From Mesorhizobium xinjiangense (GTDB lineage: Bacteria; Pseudomonadota; Alphaproteobacteria; Rhizobiales; Rhizobiaceae), in NCBI RefSeq assembly GCF_009749525.1, contig NZ_WOAC01000020.1:1-64000 (forward strand): 64,000 bases of DNA. The letters are read 5' to 3'. The notes beneath the pieces were generated by a model. It had not been told where the DNA came from and made no database searches. It was given only the letters and a program-made list of their open reading frames with translations. Of this stretch, positions 1 through 8,389 are shown piece after piece. A program made the translations under genes and the position numbers. Every line of letters begins with the position of its first letter. The stretch's first letter is position 1.

Positions 1-169
1 GTGAGACGGCCGGCTGGGCGGTATGCAGGCGCTCGGCCGCGCGGCTCACGCTGCGCTGGCGCGCAACCTCCAGGAAGGTGCGAATGTGGCGAAATCTGAT
101 CCTGCGTTCCCGAATGCTAGCCGTCCCCCTATTGATTCGGTGTCGTGTCTGCCTGCCATCGCGCGGCAC
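1..169 (-). CDS. LysR-family transcriptional regulator, N-terminal part (runs off the left edge)
   Basis: Read on the minus strand, this stretch encodes an open frame containing FRHIRTFLEVARQRSVSRAA followed by ERLHTAQPAVS. That is the classic N-terminal winged helix-turn-helix of LysR regulators (helix 2, the SxxxAAxxLxxxQPAVS recognition helix). The RIRFRHIRTFLEVAR wording resembles the PcaQ subgroup, which controls protocatechuate genes, but the effector domain lies outside the window so the ligand cannot be judged. There is no ATG in frame; a GTG at 169 is the most upstream start I can see, giving about 25 residues before the HTH, and the true start may lie closer. It points away from the decayed receptor genes to its right. 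The family call is solid; the start and subgroup are inference. Confidence 0.75.
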   Translation of the reverse strand, partial: MPRDGRQTRHRINRGTASIRERRIRFRHIRTFLEVARQRSVSRAAERLHTAQPAVS

Positions 170-630
170 GATAGGCGGGCCGTCACGGTCAAAGTAAGAT
201 TTTTTCTGCTCTGACGGAAAAAAATCCCGTTCCGAGTGCGGAAAAATCTGGAATCCGGCTCAACCAAATATTGGTGGGAGATTGTTCTGCTATCGAGGCC
301 CTCGAACAGGCAGCACGCTACGAGGGGCATATTTGCATGACGGTTCGGGACCTTTGGGCGTCGCTTTGCGATCTGGAACGCGGGCGGAGCGGCGGCGCTG
401 CTGGCAGGAAAGCTTGTCGAGCGCCAATCCTCGTGCGTCGCTGCCGTATGTCTTGTTCACCTGCCGGGCATGGTGATCGGAGATCGTTTGTGATCGCAGA
501 AGGGAATTGGGGGTACAAAGTTTTGCAGCGTAGCAATCGGGAACCGGACACAAGCGGGCAGGACAGATTTTGCACCGCCACGTGCATGCGTTGCACGCGC
601 TCCGGAGTCGGCTCAGGGCTGTCCGGTGCG
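170..630. other. Intergenic stretch without a recognisable gene
   Basis: Between the LysR start and the autotransporter remnant, all frames are short or lack family-like sequence. The part around 190-290 is AT-richer than the rest of the window and may hold the LysR promoter. A short plus-strand open stretch at 341-493 has a hydrophobic C-terminal look but no start codon or recognisable motif. Given the decay to the right, this may be eroded coding DNA. Confidence 0.4.
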
Positions 631-880
631 ATGCCTTTGCGCACGCTTTATGTGTCCACGGCCCTTGCGGCGCTGTTTTGCGCGGCGGCGGGCCTGCATC
701 CGGTTTAGGCGCTGGAGGTCATCGATGGTGGCGAGACCGTCACCGTGCCCGGCGACCACGCCTCGCCATGGAATATCTCCCAAGACATCCTTCTTGTCGG
801 CGATGATGGCAATGGCACGCTCACGATCGGGGCCGACGGAACGGTCACCAGCACCGACGGAATAATCCGTATCGCTGCAA
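631..880 (+). pseudogene. Autotransporter N-terminal remnant with in-frame amber codon
   Basis: An ATG at 631 opens a signal-peptide-like stretch (MPLRTLYVSTALAALF, then Ala-rich) that meets an in-frame TAG at 706-708. The same frame then continues with ALEVIDGGETVTVPGD and LLVGDDGNGTLTIGADGTVT. This 'VGddGnGtLtIgadGtVt' pattern is the passenger-domain repeat of type V secretion autotransporters. Family-like sequence ends near 870, after GIIR, where the frame turns into Arg-rich nonsense and the neighbouring frame takes over as a TonB receptor. I read it as the first ~80 codons of an autotransporter broken by a stop codon and joined to other DNA. Alternatives are a sequencing error at the stop codon, or an unusual receptor leader. 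Confidence 0.55.
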
Positions 881-892
881 GGCGGCGGCGGT

Positions 893-3037
893 GTGATCGA
901 AGGGGCGACCGTACTGGAAAGGATCACGGTCGAGGACGCGTTGCGTGATGGAACCGCGGCGGACGGCTACCGGGTGGGCGAAGTCGGTGTTGGCGTGCTT
1001 GGCGAGAAGTCGCTTCAGGATACGCCCTACAGCATCGAGAGCTATTCTCGCGAGTTCATGGACAACATTCAGGCGCGCTCTCTGGCCGACGCGACCAAGA
1101 ACGATGCTTCGGTCGGGCTCATGTCGGACAATCTCGTCACCGAGAACAATGCGCTCGCCATCCGCGGCCTGACGCCGGACGGCAATACCGGCCGGAAGAT
1201 CGACGGCATGAATGTGCGCGTGCGGGCCGACGATCTGCCGCTGGAGCATTTCGAACGCGTCGAGGTTCTCAAGGGCGCGAGCGGATTTCTCTATGGCTTC
1301 GGCGCTCCGGGCGGCATCGTCGACCATGTGCTGAAGCGGCCGACCGACGAACCGCTGCGCAGCCTGAATGCCCAGGTGATGGATAGCGGCCTCGCGCTCG
1401 TGCATGGCGATGTCGGTGGCCGCTTCGGCCCCGACGATGCGATCGGCTATCGCATCAATCTGGCGCATGAATCCGGCGACACCTATGTTGATGGCGGCAC
1501 GTCGCGGCGCATCTCCGGCTCGGCGGCCATGGACTGGCGCATAACGCCCGATCTCGTCTGGCGGGCCGATATTCTGGCGGGCGAGCACATCCGCAATGGC
1601 GGCTACTGGGCCGTCATCCCCAATGCCGACGGTGTCGCCAACAATTATGCCCTGGCGGCGCCCCTGTCGCCGATCGACGGTAGCCGCCGCCTGGCGCCCA
1701 CCTTCTCGCGCTACGGATCGCGCCATCTCAGCTACGGAACCGACCTTTCCTGGCAGTTCGCGACGGATTGGAACCTGACACTCGCACACCGGGTTTCAGA
1801 CAATGGCCGCGAATACCTGCTGCCCGGCATTTTCGCCAATACCGAGGGCGATTATGCCATGCGCTTCACGAACTACTCGAACCGTTTCGAGAGCCGCCAT
1901 TCGCAGGCAACGCTGACGGGACAATGGGAAACCGGTCCGGTCACGCACGATCTGACGTTCGGCGCAGCCTATATCTGGACCGAAAGCTCGTGGTCCGAGG
2001 ACGCGTATTACGCTGGCGATTTCGGCTCGGGCAACCTTGCCGATCCGGTGGATTTCGACAATTCCTTCGGCGGCTATGTGAGTTTCGACGAGGCGACGAC
2101 CCCGTATGAGCGCACCAGGCGGCGCGAGGTCTTCGTCGCCGACACGCTGCATTTCGGCGACAGGCTGGACGTGATCCTCGGCCTGCGTCACGGCAGCTTG
2201 CAAAGTGACCTGTCGGGCTACGACGAGAGCGCCACGACGCCGACGCTTGCCGCCGTCTATCGCCCGGTCGACGGTGTTTCGTTGTATGCCAGCTATGTCG
2301 AGGCACTGGAGGAGGGGGCCACCGCCCCCATAACCGCCACGAATGCCAACGAAGTCTTTCCCCCGCTCGTGAGCAAGCAGTACGAGATCGGCGTCAAGGC
2401 GGAGGGCGAAGACTGGTCGGCGAGTGTCGCCGCCTTCCGCCTGCAGCGGGGACTGACCTATACCACCGACGACAATGTCTTCACGCAGGACGGCGAGGCC
2501 CTCTACCAGGGGGTGGAACTGAGCGGAAAGTTCAGCCTGACCCCGCAATGGTTCGTCGGCGGCAGCTTCATGCATCTCGACGCGACCAACGAGAAAACGA
2601 CGGATCCGTCACTCGAAGGCAAGCACATACAGGGCGTGGCGCGCTGGCAGGCTGCCGCGTACACGGAATATCGCCCGTTCGACCTTCCACTGACCTTGAC
2701 CGCGAGCATGCGCTATCTCGGCGAGCGGCCGGTGGATGCAAACAACAATTGGCATGTGGATTCCGTTACCCTGTTCGACCTGGGCGCGCGCTACGAGACG
2801 GAGGTCAACGGCCATCCGGTCTCGCTGTGGCTCAATGTCGATAACGTCGCCGACACGGCCTACTGGGTCACGCAGCCGCAAAGCGGCTATCTGAGGCAGG
2901 GCGCGCCGCGCACGTTCAAGCTGGGAGGGCGGTCTCTGGATCTGCTGGCGACCGGCATGGGGCTGCTCGTTTCGGTGCTTTCGGTGACCGGCGCCATCAT
3001 CTGGTGGAAGAAGCGCAAGGCGCGCCGGGCGCGGTAG
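893..3037 (+). pseudogene. TonB-dependent receptor fused to a PepSY membrane-protein tail (probably non-functional)
   Basis: The frame encodes a plug domain (residues ~40-165: LQDTPYSIESYS, NALAIRGLTPDG, FERVEVLKGASGFLYG, PGGIVDHVLKRPT) and a 22-strand-type barrel typical of siderophore receptors, which import ferric chelates across the outer membrane with TonB energy. Two ends are wrong. At the start there is no signal peptide; the frame begins at a GTG beside the autotransporter remnant. At the end, after LRQGAPRTFKLGGR, the final beta strand with its terminal aromatic residue is missing. Residues ~681-714 instead read LLATGMGLLVSVLSVTGAII then WWKKRKARR, the last transmembrane helix of PepSY-TM proteins, which often sit beside such receptors. 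A deletion between the two neighbouring genes explains this. Without leader and C-terminal assembly signal the product should not reach the outer membrane. Confidence 0.75.
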
Positions 3038-3095
3038 TGCGTTACGGGATGGGCGGGACAACAGCTCCAACGCACGGCTTGCAATCAGGTTTTGG

Positions 3096-3791
3096 CTAAC
3101 CCCGCATCTCGGCAATCTTGTCGGGCATCAGGACGAAACGAAGAACCATGTCGCCGACGTGACGCCGCAGGTTTGTCTGACCTTCGGGCTTGAACAATTC
3201 ATCGCCGAAGATCTGCGAGAAGGTCGCACGGTTCGAGACGTTGAAGTAGCACAGCGCCGAGATGTGCCAGTGCAACTCCACCGCGCTCAGCCCCGGCCGG
3301 AACAGGCCGGCTTCGCGGCCGCGGTCATAAATGTCTTCGAGCAGGCGAATGGCCGAACTGTTCTGGCCCGAAATCTCTGCCGCGTCAGGCATATGCTGGC
3401 CGTTGTGGACATTCTCGATCATCACCAGCCGGATAAAATCACGTGATGTCCTGTGGTGGTCAAAGGTGAACTCGGCCAGCTTGCGCAGCGCATCGACCGG
3501 CGGCATGTCTTCGAGGTCGAGCGTATCTTCGGCAACGCGCATCCGACGATAGGCATCGGCCAGGACCTCGCGGTAAAGTCCTTCCTTGTCTCCGAAATAG
3601 TAATAGATCATCCGCTTCGAGGTGGCCGTGCGCGCCGCGATCTCCTCGATCTTCGCGCCCGTCAGGCCTTTGTTGGCAAAAGCTTCCCGCGCCACCTGCA
3701 GGATATTTGCCCGCACGCCATCGGGATCCTGTTTCCAGCTTCGCCGGGGGTGGTCGACGGTGTCGGCGCTGGCCTGAATCGTCATGGTCAT
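3096..3791 (-). CDS. TetR/AcrR-family regulator of the quinate/shikimate module
   Basis: This 231-residue protein has an N-terminal TetR helix-turn-helix (ANILQVAREAFANKGLTGAK, IEEIAARTATSKRMIYYYFG, DKEGLYREVL) and a C-terminal ligand-binding domain of normal length. I start it at ATG 3791 (MTMTIQASAD), because upstream in-frame residues are Arg-rich and unlike the family. It is divergent from the shikimate dehydrogenase gene across a short AT-rich gap containing inverted repeats, the usual layout for a local repressor that releases when its catabolic substrate binds. The ligand (quinate, shikimate or dehydroshikimate) is inferred only from the neighbours. Confidence 0.85.
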   Translation of the reverse strand: MTMTIQASADTVDHPRRSWKQDPDGVRANILQVAREAFANKGLTGAKIEEIAARTATSKRMIYYYFGDKEGLYREVLADAYRRMRVAEDTLDLEDMPPVDALRKLAEFTFDHHRTSRDFIRLVMIENVHNGQHMPDAAEISGQNSSAIRLLEDIYDRGREAGLFRPGLSAVELHWHISALCYFNVSNRATFSQIFGDELFKPEGQTNLRRHVGDMVLRFVLMPDKIAEMRG

Positions 3792-3861
3792 GTCCCGCTC
3801 TTCGTGGTTCCGGCCGCGATCATCGCCCGGACCGACCGATCTTTCCATAGCTTGTGACGAT

Positions 3862-3917
3862 ATTAACTGTCACGAACATTCTTGACTGAATTAACCGATG
3901 CGAACAATATGTGTTCG
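3862..3917. promoter_or_regulatory. Candidate TetR operator region in the divergent promoter
   Basis: The gap between the TetR gene and the dehydrogenase gene contains a perfect dyad, CGAACA-N5-TGTTCG, at 3901-3917. A looser inverted repeat, TTAACTGTCA against TGACTGAATTAA, lies at 3863-3895 and itself contains a CGAACA half site. Both sit where a divergent repressor would block both promoters. Assignment to the adjacent TetR protein is by position only. Confidence 0.4.
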
Positions 3918-3957
3918 GAGTACGGCGAGTCGCCGAGCGTGGGGAGGCGTAGCGAAC

Positions 3958-4839
3958 ATGGTTGAAAGCGGGGGGACGAACGTCAGACAAAACGTAGTCG
4001 TCGGTCTTCTCGGCCGCGACGTGGGTCCGTCCCGCACGCCACGAATGCACATGCAAGAAGGGCGGGCACAGGGGCTCGACTACGACTACAGGCTGATCGA
4101 CACGGCCGGCGCCGATACGGATACCGCTCTCGGCCCATTGCTCGTGCGCCTCCAGGACGAGGGCTTCAACGGCCTGAATGTGACATATCCCTACAAGCAG
4201 CAAATCCTGCCGCTTCTCGATGAGTTGTCGGAGGCGGCGCGGGCCGTCGGCGCCGTGAATACGGTGGTTTTCCGTGACGGCCGGCGCTGCGGCCACAACA
4301 CGGATTGCTGGGGCTTCGGCGAGAGCTTCCGCCGTGGTCTGCCGGATGCCGGACGGGATACGGTCCTGTTGATCGGCGCGGGTGGGGCTGGCGCGGCCGT
4401 TGCCAACGCGCTACTGGAGCAGGGAACCGGGCTCCTCCTGATCTGCGACACGAATGACGCCGCTGCGCATCGTCTGGCCGAACGTTTGGCCGGTCGCTAC
4501 GGAGAAGAGCGAGCCAAGGCCGTCAGCGATCCGGCCGAAGTTGCGGCCGCGGCCGACGGACTTGTGAACGCCACTCCGATGGGAATGGCGAAGCTGCCCG
4601 GCCTGCCGATCGCCGACAAGTTGATCGAAACGCGGCATTGGATCGCTGATATCGTCTATTTTCCACTGGAGACCGCGTTTCTGGCAACGGCGCGCGCGAA
4701 GGGCTGCGCGGTTCTGTCGGGCGCGGGAATGGCGGTGTTCCAGGCCGTGCGCGCATTTGAACTGTTCACTGGTCTGAAGGCGGACCCCGAGCGTATGTGG
4801 CGGGCGTTCTCTTCGTTCGAGACGGAGGTGGAGGGTTGA
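3958..4839 (+). CDS. Shikimate/quinate dehydrogenase (AroE/QuiB family)
   Basis: This 293-residue NAD(P)-dependent dehydrogenase interconverts shikimate and 3-dehydroshikimate, or quinate and 3-dehydroquinate. The substrate motif NVTYPYK carries the catalytic Lys and GHNTDCWGF the catalytic Asp; VGAVNTVVF precedes it and the nucleotide loop is GAGGAGAA. I chose ATG 3958, because the 20 residues upstream in frame do not look like the family. It is the first gene of the operon and overlaps the next gene by four bases (TTGA). Because it lies with catabolic and uptake genes rather than biosynthetic aro genes, I infer a catabolic quinate/shikimate role. Cofactor and substrate preference cannot be settled by eye. 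Confidence 0.88.
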   Translation: MVESGGTNVRQNVVVGLLGRDVGPSRTPRMHMQEGRAQGLDYDYRLIDTAGADTDTALGPLLVRLQDEGFNGLNVTYPYKQQILPLLDELSEAARAVGAVNTVVFRDGRRCGHNTDCWGFGESFRRGLPDAGRDTVLLIGAGGAGAAVANALLEQGTGLLLICDTNDAAAHRLAERLAGRYGEERAKAVSDPAEVAAAADGLVNATPMGMAKLPGLPIADKLIETRHWIADIVYFPLETAFLATARAKGCAVLSGAGMAVFQAVRAFELFTGLKADPERMWRAFSSFETEVEG

Positions 4840-6728
4840 AGACGTCAATCGCCACCGTCTGCCTGGCTGGTGACCTGCGCGAAAAGCTGGCGGCGATTGC
4901 TGCCGCGGGCTTCGACGGTATCGAGATATTCGAGCAGGATTTCATCGCCTTTGACGGTTCGCCGGCCGATGTCGGCCGGATGGTTCGCGACCATGGGCTG
5001 GACATCACGTTGTTCCAGCCATTTCGAGATTTCGAGGGGTTGCCGGAGCCGTTGCGGCGGCGCGCCATGGAGCGGGCCGAGCGGAAGTTCGACGTGATGC
5101 AGGAACTCGGCACCGACCTGATGCTGGTCTGTTCGTCGGTTCACCCGGAGGCATTGGGCGGTGTCACGCGGATGGCCGACGACTTTGCCGAACTGGGCGA
5201 GAGGGCGGCCAGGCGCGGGCTACGGGCCGGCTTCGAGGCCCTGGCCTGGGGCAAGCATGTCCACGATCACCGTGACGCCTGGGAGGTCGTGCGCCGGGCC
5301 GACCATCCGAATGTCGGCCTGATCCTCGACAGTTTCCACACGCTGGCCCGCAAGATCGACTCCGACACAATTCGCGCCATTCCCGGCGATCGGATCTTCT
5401 TTGTCCAGCTTGCCGATGCGCCGCTGATCGAGATGGACCTGCTCTACTGGTCGCGGCATTTTCGCAACATGCCGGGCGAGGGCGACCTCGACGTCGCCGG
5501 TTTCATGCGGGCCGTGGCGGCAACGGGCTATGACGGACCGTTGAGCCTGGAAGTCTTTAACGATCAGTTCAGGGGCGGAAGCCCCCACACCATCGCCGTG
5601 GATGGGCACCGCTCGCTGCTCTACCTGATGGACCAGGTATCGCGGCAGCAGCCGGATATCGCAATCGCGGTGCCGGAAATGCCCGCGCGTATCCACGCCG
5701 ACGGAGTTGCCTTCGTCGAATTCGCCGCCAACGAAGCCGAGACCGAAATGCTGGCCGGGCTCTTGCGCAGCCTCGGCTTCCGGCGCGTCGGGCGGCATAT
5801 CGCCAAGGCGGTCGAGCTCTGGCAGCAGGGCGAGGTCCGGATGGTCGTCAATACCGATCCCGACGGGTTTGCGCACGCGTCCCATATCGCCCACGGACTG
5901 AATATCTGCGATGTCGGGCTGAAGGTCGACGATGCCCATGACACGGTCGCCCGGGCCCGCGCGCTCGGTGCCGCGCCCTTCCATCAGCCGGTCGGGCCGG
6001 GCGAGATGGACATTCCGGCGATCCGGGGCGTGGGCGCGGGCATCATGCATTTCATCGACGATACGAGCGGATTGTCGGAAGTCTGGCGGACCGAGTTCCG
6101 TCCGGTCGAGGATGATGCGCCGGGCCGCTCCGCCGGACTGACGCGTGTCGATCACGTCGCCCAGACGATGAACTACGAGGAAATGCTGACCTGGTCGCTC
6201 TTTTACGTCTCTTTGTTCGAGACGGCGAAGCAGCCGATGGTCGACGTGGTCGATCCCGGCGGGCTGGTGCGCTCACAGGCTATCGAATCCCCTGATGGCG
6301 CGTTCCGGATCACGCTGAACGGGGCCGAAACCCATCGTACATTCGCCGGCCGCTTCATTGCCGACAGTTTCGGATCGTCGGTCCAGCATGTCGCGCTGGC
6401 AACCAACGACATATTTGCAGCGGCCGAAGCACTGGAAGAAAACGGCTTCGAGCCCTTGCCGATCCCGGGCAACTACTACGATGACCTGGCCGCGCGTTTC
6501 GGCTTGGACGAGGCATTCGTCGCGCGGCTGCGCAAGGCCAACCTGCTTTACGACCGGACCGGCCAAGGCAGCTTTCTGCAACTCTATTCGCGCCCCTTCG
6601 GCGACGGAATCTTTTTCGAGATCGTCGAAAGGCAGGGCGGATACTCCGGTTATGGCGGTCCAAACGCGCCATACCGGGTGGCGGCGCAGTCCCGGCTGAT
6701 GCGGCCGGGATCGGCGCCAAGCAACTGA
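4836..6728 (+). CDS. quiC: 3-dehydroshikimate dehydratase fused to HPPD-like domain (QuiC-type)
   Basis: This 630-residue protein has two parts. Residues ~1-265 form an AP-endonuclease-2/xylose-isomerase-like TIM barrel with the metal-ligand motifs GIEIFEQDF, GLILDSFHTL, FFVQLADAP and PLSLEVFND, as in 3-dehydroshikimate dehydratase, which makes protocatechuate. Residues ~285-615 form a vicinal-oxygen-chelate module like 4-hydroxyphenylpyruvate dioxygenase, with metal-site segments DHVAQTM, QHVALATND and IFFEIVERQGGYSGYG. This fused architecture is known for bacterial QuiC1/DSD enzymes, where the first half carries the dehydratase activity. The start is TTG 4836, overlapping the stop of the dehydrogenase, which implies translational coupling. 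It links quinate/shikimate to the beta-ketoadipate pathway. Confidence 0.85.
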   Translation: MKTSIATVCLAGDLREKLAAIAAAGFDGIEIFEQDFIAFDGSPADVGRMVRDHGLDITLFQPFRDFEGLPEPLRRRAMERAERKFDVMQELGTDLMLVCSSVHPEALGGVTRMADDFAELGERAARRGLRAGFEALAWGKHVHDHRDAWEVVRRADHPNVGLILDSFHTLARKIDSDTIRAIPGDRIFFVQLADAPLIEMDLLYWSRHFRNMPGEGDLDVAGFMRAVAATGYDGPLSLEVFNDQFRGGSPHTIAVDGHRSLLYLMDQVSRQQPDIAIAVPEMPARIHADGVAFVEFAANEAETEMLAGLLRSLGFRRVGRHIAKAVELWQQGEVRMVVNTDPDGFAHASHIAHGLNICDVGLKVDDAHDTVARARALGAAPFHQPVGPGEMDIPAIRGVGAGIMHFIDDTSGLSEVWRTEFRPVEDDAPGRSAGLTRVDHVAQTMNYEEMLTWSLFYVSLFETAKQPMVDVVDPGGLVRSQAIESPDGAFRITLNGAETHRTFAGRFIADSFGSSVQHVALATNDIFAAAEALEENGFEPLPIPGNYYDDLAARFGLDEAFVARLRKANLLYDRTGQGSFLQLYSRPFGDGIFFEIVERQGGYSGYGGPNAPYRVAAQSRLMRPGSAPSN

Positions 6729-6757
6729 AACCCATGGACCAAAAGGGAGGACCATCC

Positions 6758-7741
6758 ATGCTGAACACTACTCGCAGAACCGCGTTGGGGCTGCTTTCCG
6801 CCGCCGCAATCGTACTGGGTGCACCGGCAATTGCGCAGGACAAGCCAACGCTGCGATTCTCGGCCGTGTTTTCCGAACAGGATATCCGCGCCGAGATGAT
6901 GCAGCGGCTTGAAAAGTCGGCCGGCGACATCGCCGACATGGAGCTCTATTACGGCGGCAACCTGTTCAAGCAGGGCACCGAGATCGTCGCCATCCAGCGC
7001 GGGAACCTGGAAATGGGCAATGTCGCCCCGCAGGATATCGCGAACCAGATCCCGGCTTTCTCGATCCTGACGTCCGCCTATCTGTTCCGCGATGCCGATC
7101 ACCTGAAGAAATTCTTCGCTTCCGAGGCGGGCGCCGAGATGAAGGCCATGGCCGAGGACCAGCTTGGCATCCACATTCTCGGGCCCACTTACTTCGGCAC
7201 GCGTCAGGTCGGGCTGCGCATCGACAAGAAGATCGAGACGCCGGAGGACATGGCGGGCGTAAAACTCAGGATGCCCGGCGGCGACGCCTGGCAGTTCCTC
7301 GGCAAGGCGCTTGGCGCGAATCCGACACCGATGGCCTATGCGGAAGTCTATACGGGCCTGCAGACCGGTGCCATCGACGGACAGGATAATCCGTTTCCCA
7401 ATGTCGAGAACATGAAGTTCTACGAGGTGATGGATCAACTCGTCCTGACGTCGCACCTTGTCGGCTACGATCTTCTGGTGATCTCGCAGAAGGCCTGGGA
7501 CGCCATGGATGCCGATCAGCAGGCGGCGTTCGAGAAAGCTGCTGACGAGGCCATCGCCTGGTCGACCGAACAGCACCTCAAGCGCGAACAGGAACTTGGC
7601 GATCTCTTTAAGGAGCAGGGGCTGGAGATCTACACGCCGAACGTGGATTCGTTCCGCGAGCATGCCCAGCAGATGTATCTCGACAGCGAGTTGTCCAAGG
7701 ACTGGCCGGAAGGCATGCTCGAGCGTATCAACGCCCTGTAA
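6758..7741 (+). CDS. dctP: TRAP transporter substrate-binding protein (DctP family)
   Basis: This 327-residue periplasmic receptor of a tripartite ATP-independent transporter begins with a twin-Arg-like signal peptide (MLNTTRRTALGLLSAAA, cleavage near APAIAQ-D). The mature part has the family hallmarks: FKQGTEIVAIQRGNLEMG early on, the conserved Arg segment GVKLRMPGG that binds substrate carboxylate, and AYAEVYTGLQTGAIDGQDNP. ATG 6758 follows the strong ribosome site GGGAGG. It lies between the dehydratase gene and the membrane subunits. Since the flanking enzymes act on quinate, shikimate and dehydroshikimate, the cargo is inferred to be one of these carboxylates. Confidence 0.9.
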   Translation: MLNTTRRTALGLLSAAAIVLGAPAIAQDKPTLRFSAVFSEQDIRAEMMQRLEKSAGDIADMELYYGGNLFKQGTEIVAIQRGNLEMGNVAPQDIANQIPAFSILTSAYLFRDADHLKKFFASEAGAEMKAMAEDQLGIHILGPTYFGTRQVGLRIDKKIETPEDMAGVKLRMPGGDAWQFLGKALGANPTPMAYAEVYTGLQTGAIDGQDNPFPNVENMKFYEVMDQLVLTSHLVGYDLLVISQKAWDAMDADQQAAFEKAADEAIAWSTEQHLKREQELGDLFKEQGLEIYTPNVDSFREHAQQMYLDSELSKDWPEGMLERINAL

Positions 7742-7748
7742 CTGATGT

Positions 7749-7778
7749 GGCGTGTCCGGCGGTTGCGCCGGACACGCC
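7749..7778 (+). terminator. Strong hairpin between dctP and dctQ (attenuator/mRNA stabiliser)
   Basis: GGCGTGTCCGGCG and CGCCGGACACGCC form a perfect 13-bp stem around a GTTG loop eight bases after the dctP stop. No T-run follows, so it is more likely an mRNA 3'-end stabiliser or partial terminator that raises the binding protein over the membrane subunits than a full stop. A second copy with an 11-bp stem lies at 7836-7862 in the tandem duplication. Confidence 0.6.
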
Positions 7779-7919
7779 TGCGACTGGCGGACCCATGAAA
7801 GAGCGATTGCTGAGACTTGGCGGGTGGCTGCACCACGTGTCCGGCGGTTGCGCCGGACACGCCTGCGACTGGCGGACCCATGAAAGAGCGATTGCTGAGA
7901 CTTGGCGGGTGGCTGCACC
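7751..7919 (+). repeat. 85-bp tandem duplication spanning the hairpin and dctQ start
   Basis: Positions 7751-7834 and 7836-7919 are identical over 84 bases, with a one-base difference at the end of each unit. Each copy contains the hairpin, an ATG (7795 and 7880) and the first 12 codons of dctQ. The 85-bp period is not a multiple of three, so the first ATG opens a different frame that runs to about 8355 out of register, while only the second ATG gives the DctQ protein. Confidence 0.95.
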
Positions 7920-8389
7920 GTCGGGCGGAGAATCTCGCCGCGCTGATGCTGGCGACGATGTTCGTGGCCTTCATCGTGCAGGTGGCGTTTCGCTACCTGT
8001 TCAATCTTCCCACCGGCCCTGCCTCCGAACTGACCATCGTCATGTGGCTGTGGCTTGTGCTTTGGGGCGCGGGCTTCGTTCTGAAGGAATCCGAGGAGAT
8101 CCGCTTCGACCTGATTTACGGCACGGTCCGAAGGAGAACGCGCCGGGTGATGACGATCCTGTCGGCGCTGGCACTGCTGTTTCTCTATGGGTACTCCTTC
8201 CCTGCGGTCTGGGACTACGTCACCTTCATGAAGATCCAGGAGACATCGTATCTCGATATACGATACGACTGGCTCTATTCGATCTACATTCTGTTCGCTG
8301 TGGCCGTGATCGTCCGTTACGTCTGGATTCTCGTTCAGGCTTTGCGGGGCAGTGACGAAGACGCTCATCGTGGCGAGGGCGCCCAATGA
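7880..8389 (+). CDS. dctQ: TRAP transporter small membrane subunit (DctQ family)
   Basis: This 169-residue protein has four predicted membrane helices (about residues 18-38, 52-70, 88-108 and 129-150) and the family motifs QVAFRYLFN and MWLWLVLWGAGFVLKESEEI. It bridges the binding protein and the large permease. I use ATG 7880, in the second copy of the tandem duplication; an in-frame extension to 7817 would prepend Cys/Pro/Thr-rich residues encoded by the duplicated hairpin and is unlikely. It ends in a four-base ATGA overlap with dctM. An upstream out-of-frame start in the duplicate may reduce its translation. Confidence 0.9.
   Translation: MKERLLRLGGWLHRRAENLAALMLATMFVAFIVQVAFRYLFNLPTGPASELTIVMWLWLVLWGAGFVLKESEEIRFDLIYGTVRRRTRRVMTILSALALLFLYGYSFPAVWDYVTFMKIQETSYLDIRYDWLYSIYILFAVAVIVRYVWILVQALRGSDEDAHRGEGAQ

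Noticed and set aside
341-493. Short plus-strand frame with a hydrophobic C-terminal look
   Set aside because: No start codon, no recognisable motif; may be eroded coding DNA but not enough to call.
7795-8355. Frame starting at the first duplicated ATG (about 187 codons)
   Set aside because: It is out of register with DctQ and loses all family features after codon 12, so it is a by-product of the duplication.
6650-8386. Minus-strand open frame of 578 codons opposite dctP and dctQ
   Set aside because: It spans two clear TRAP genes and their gap and has no family-like segment.
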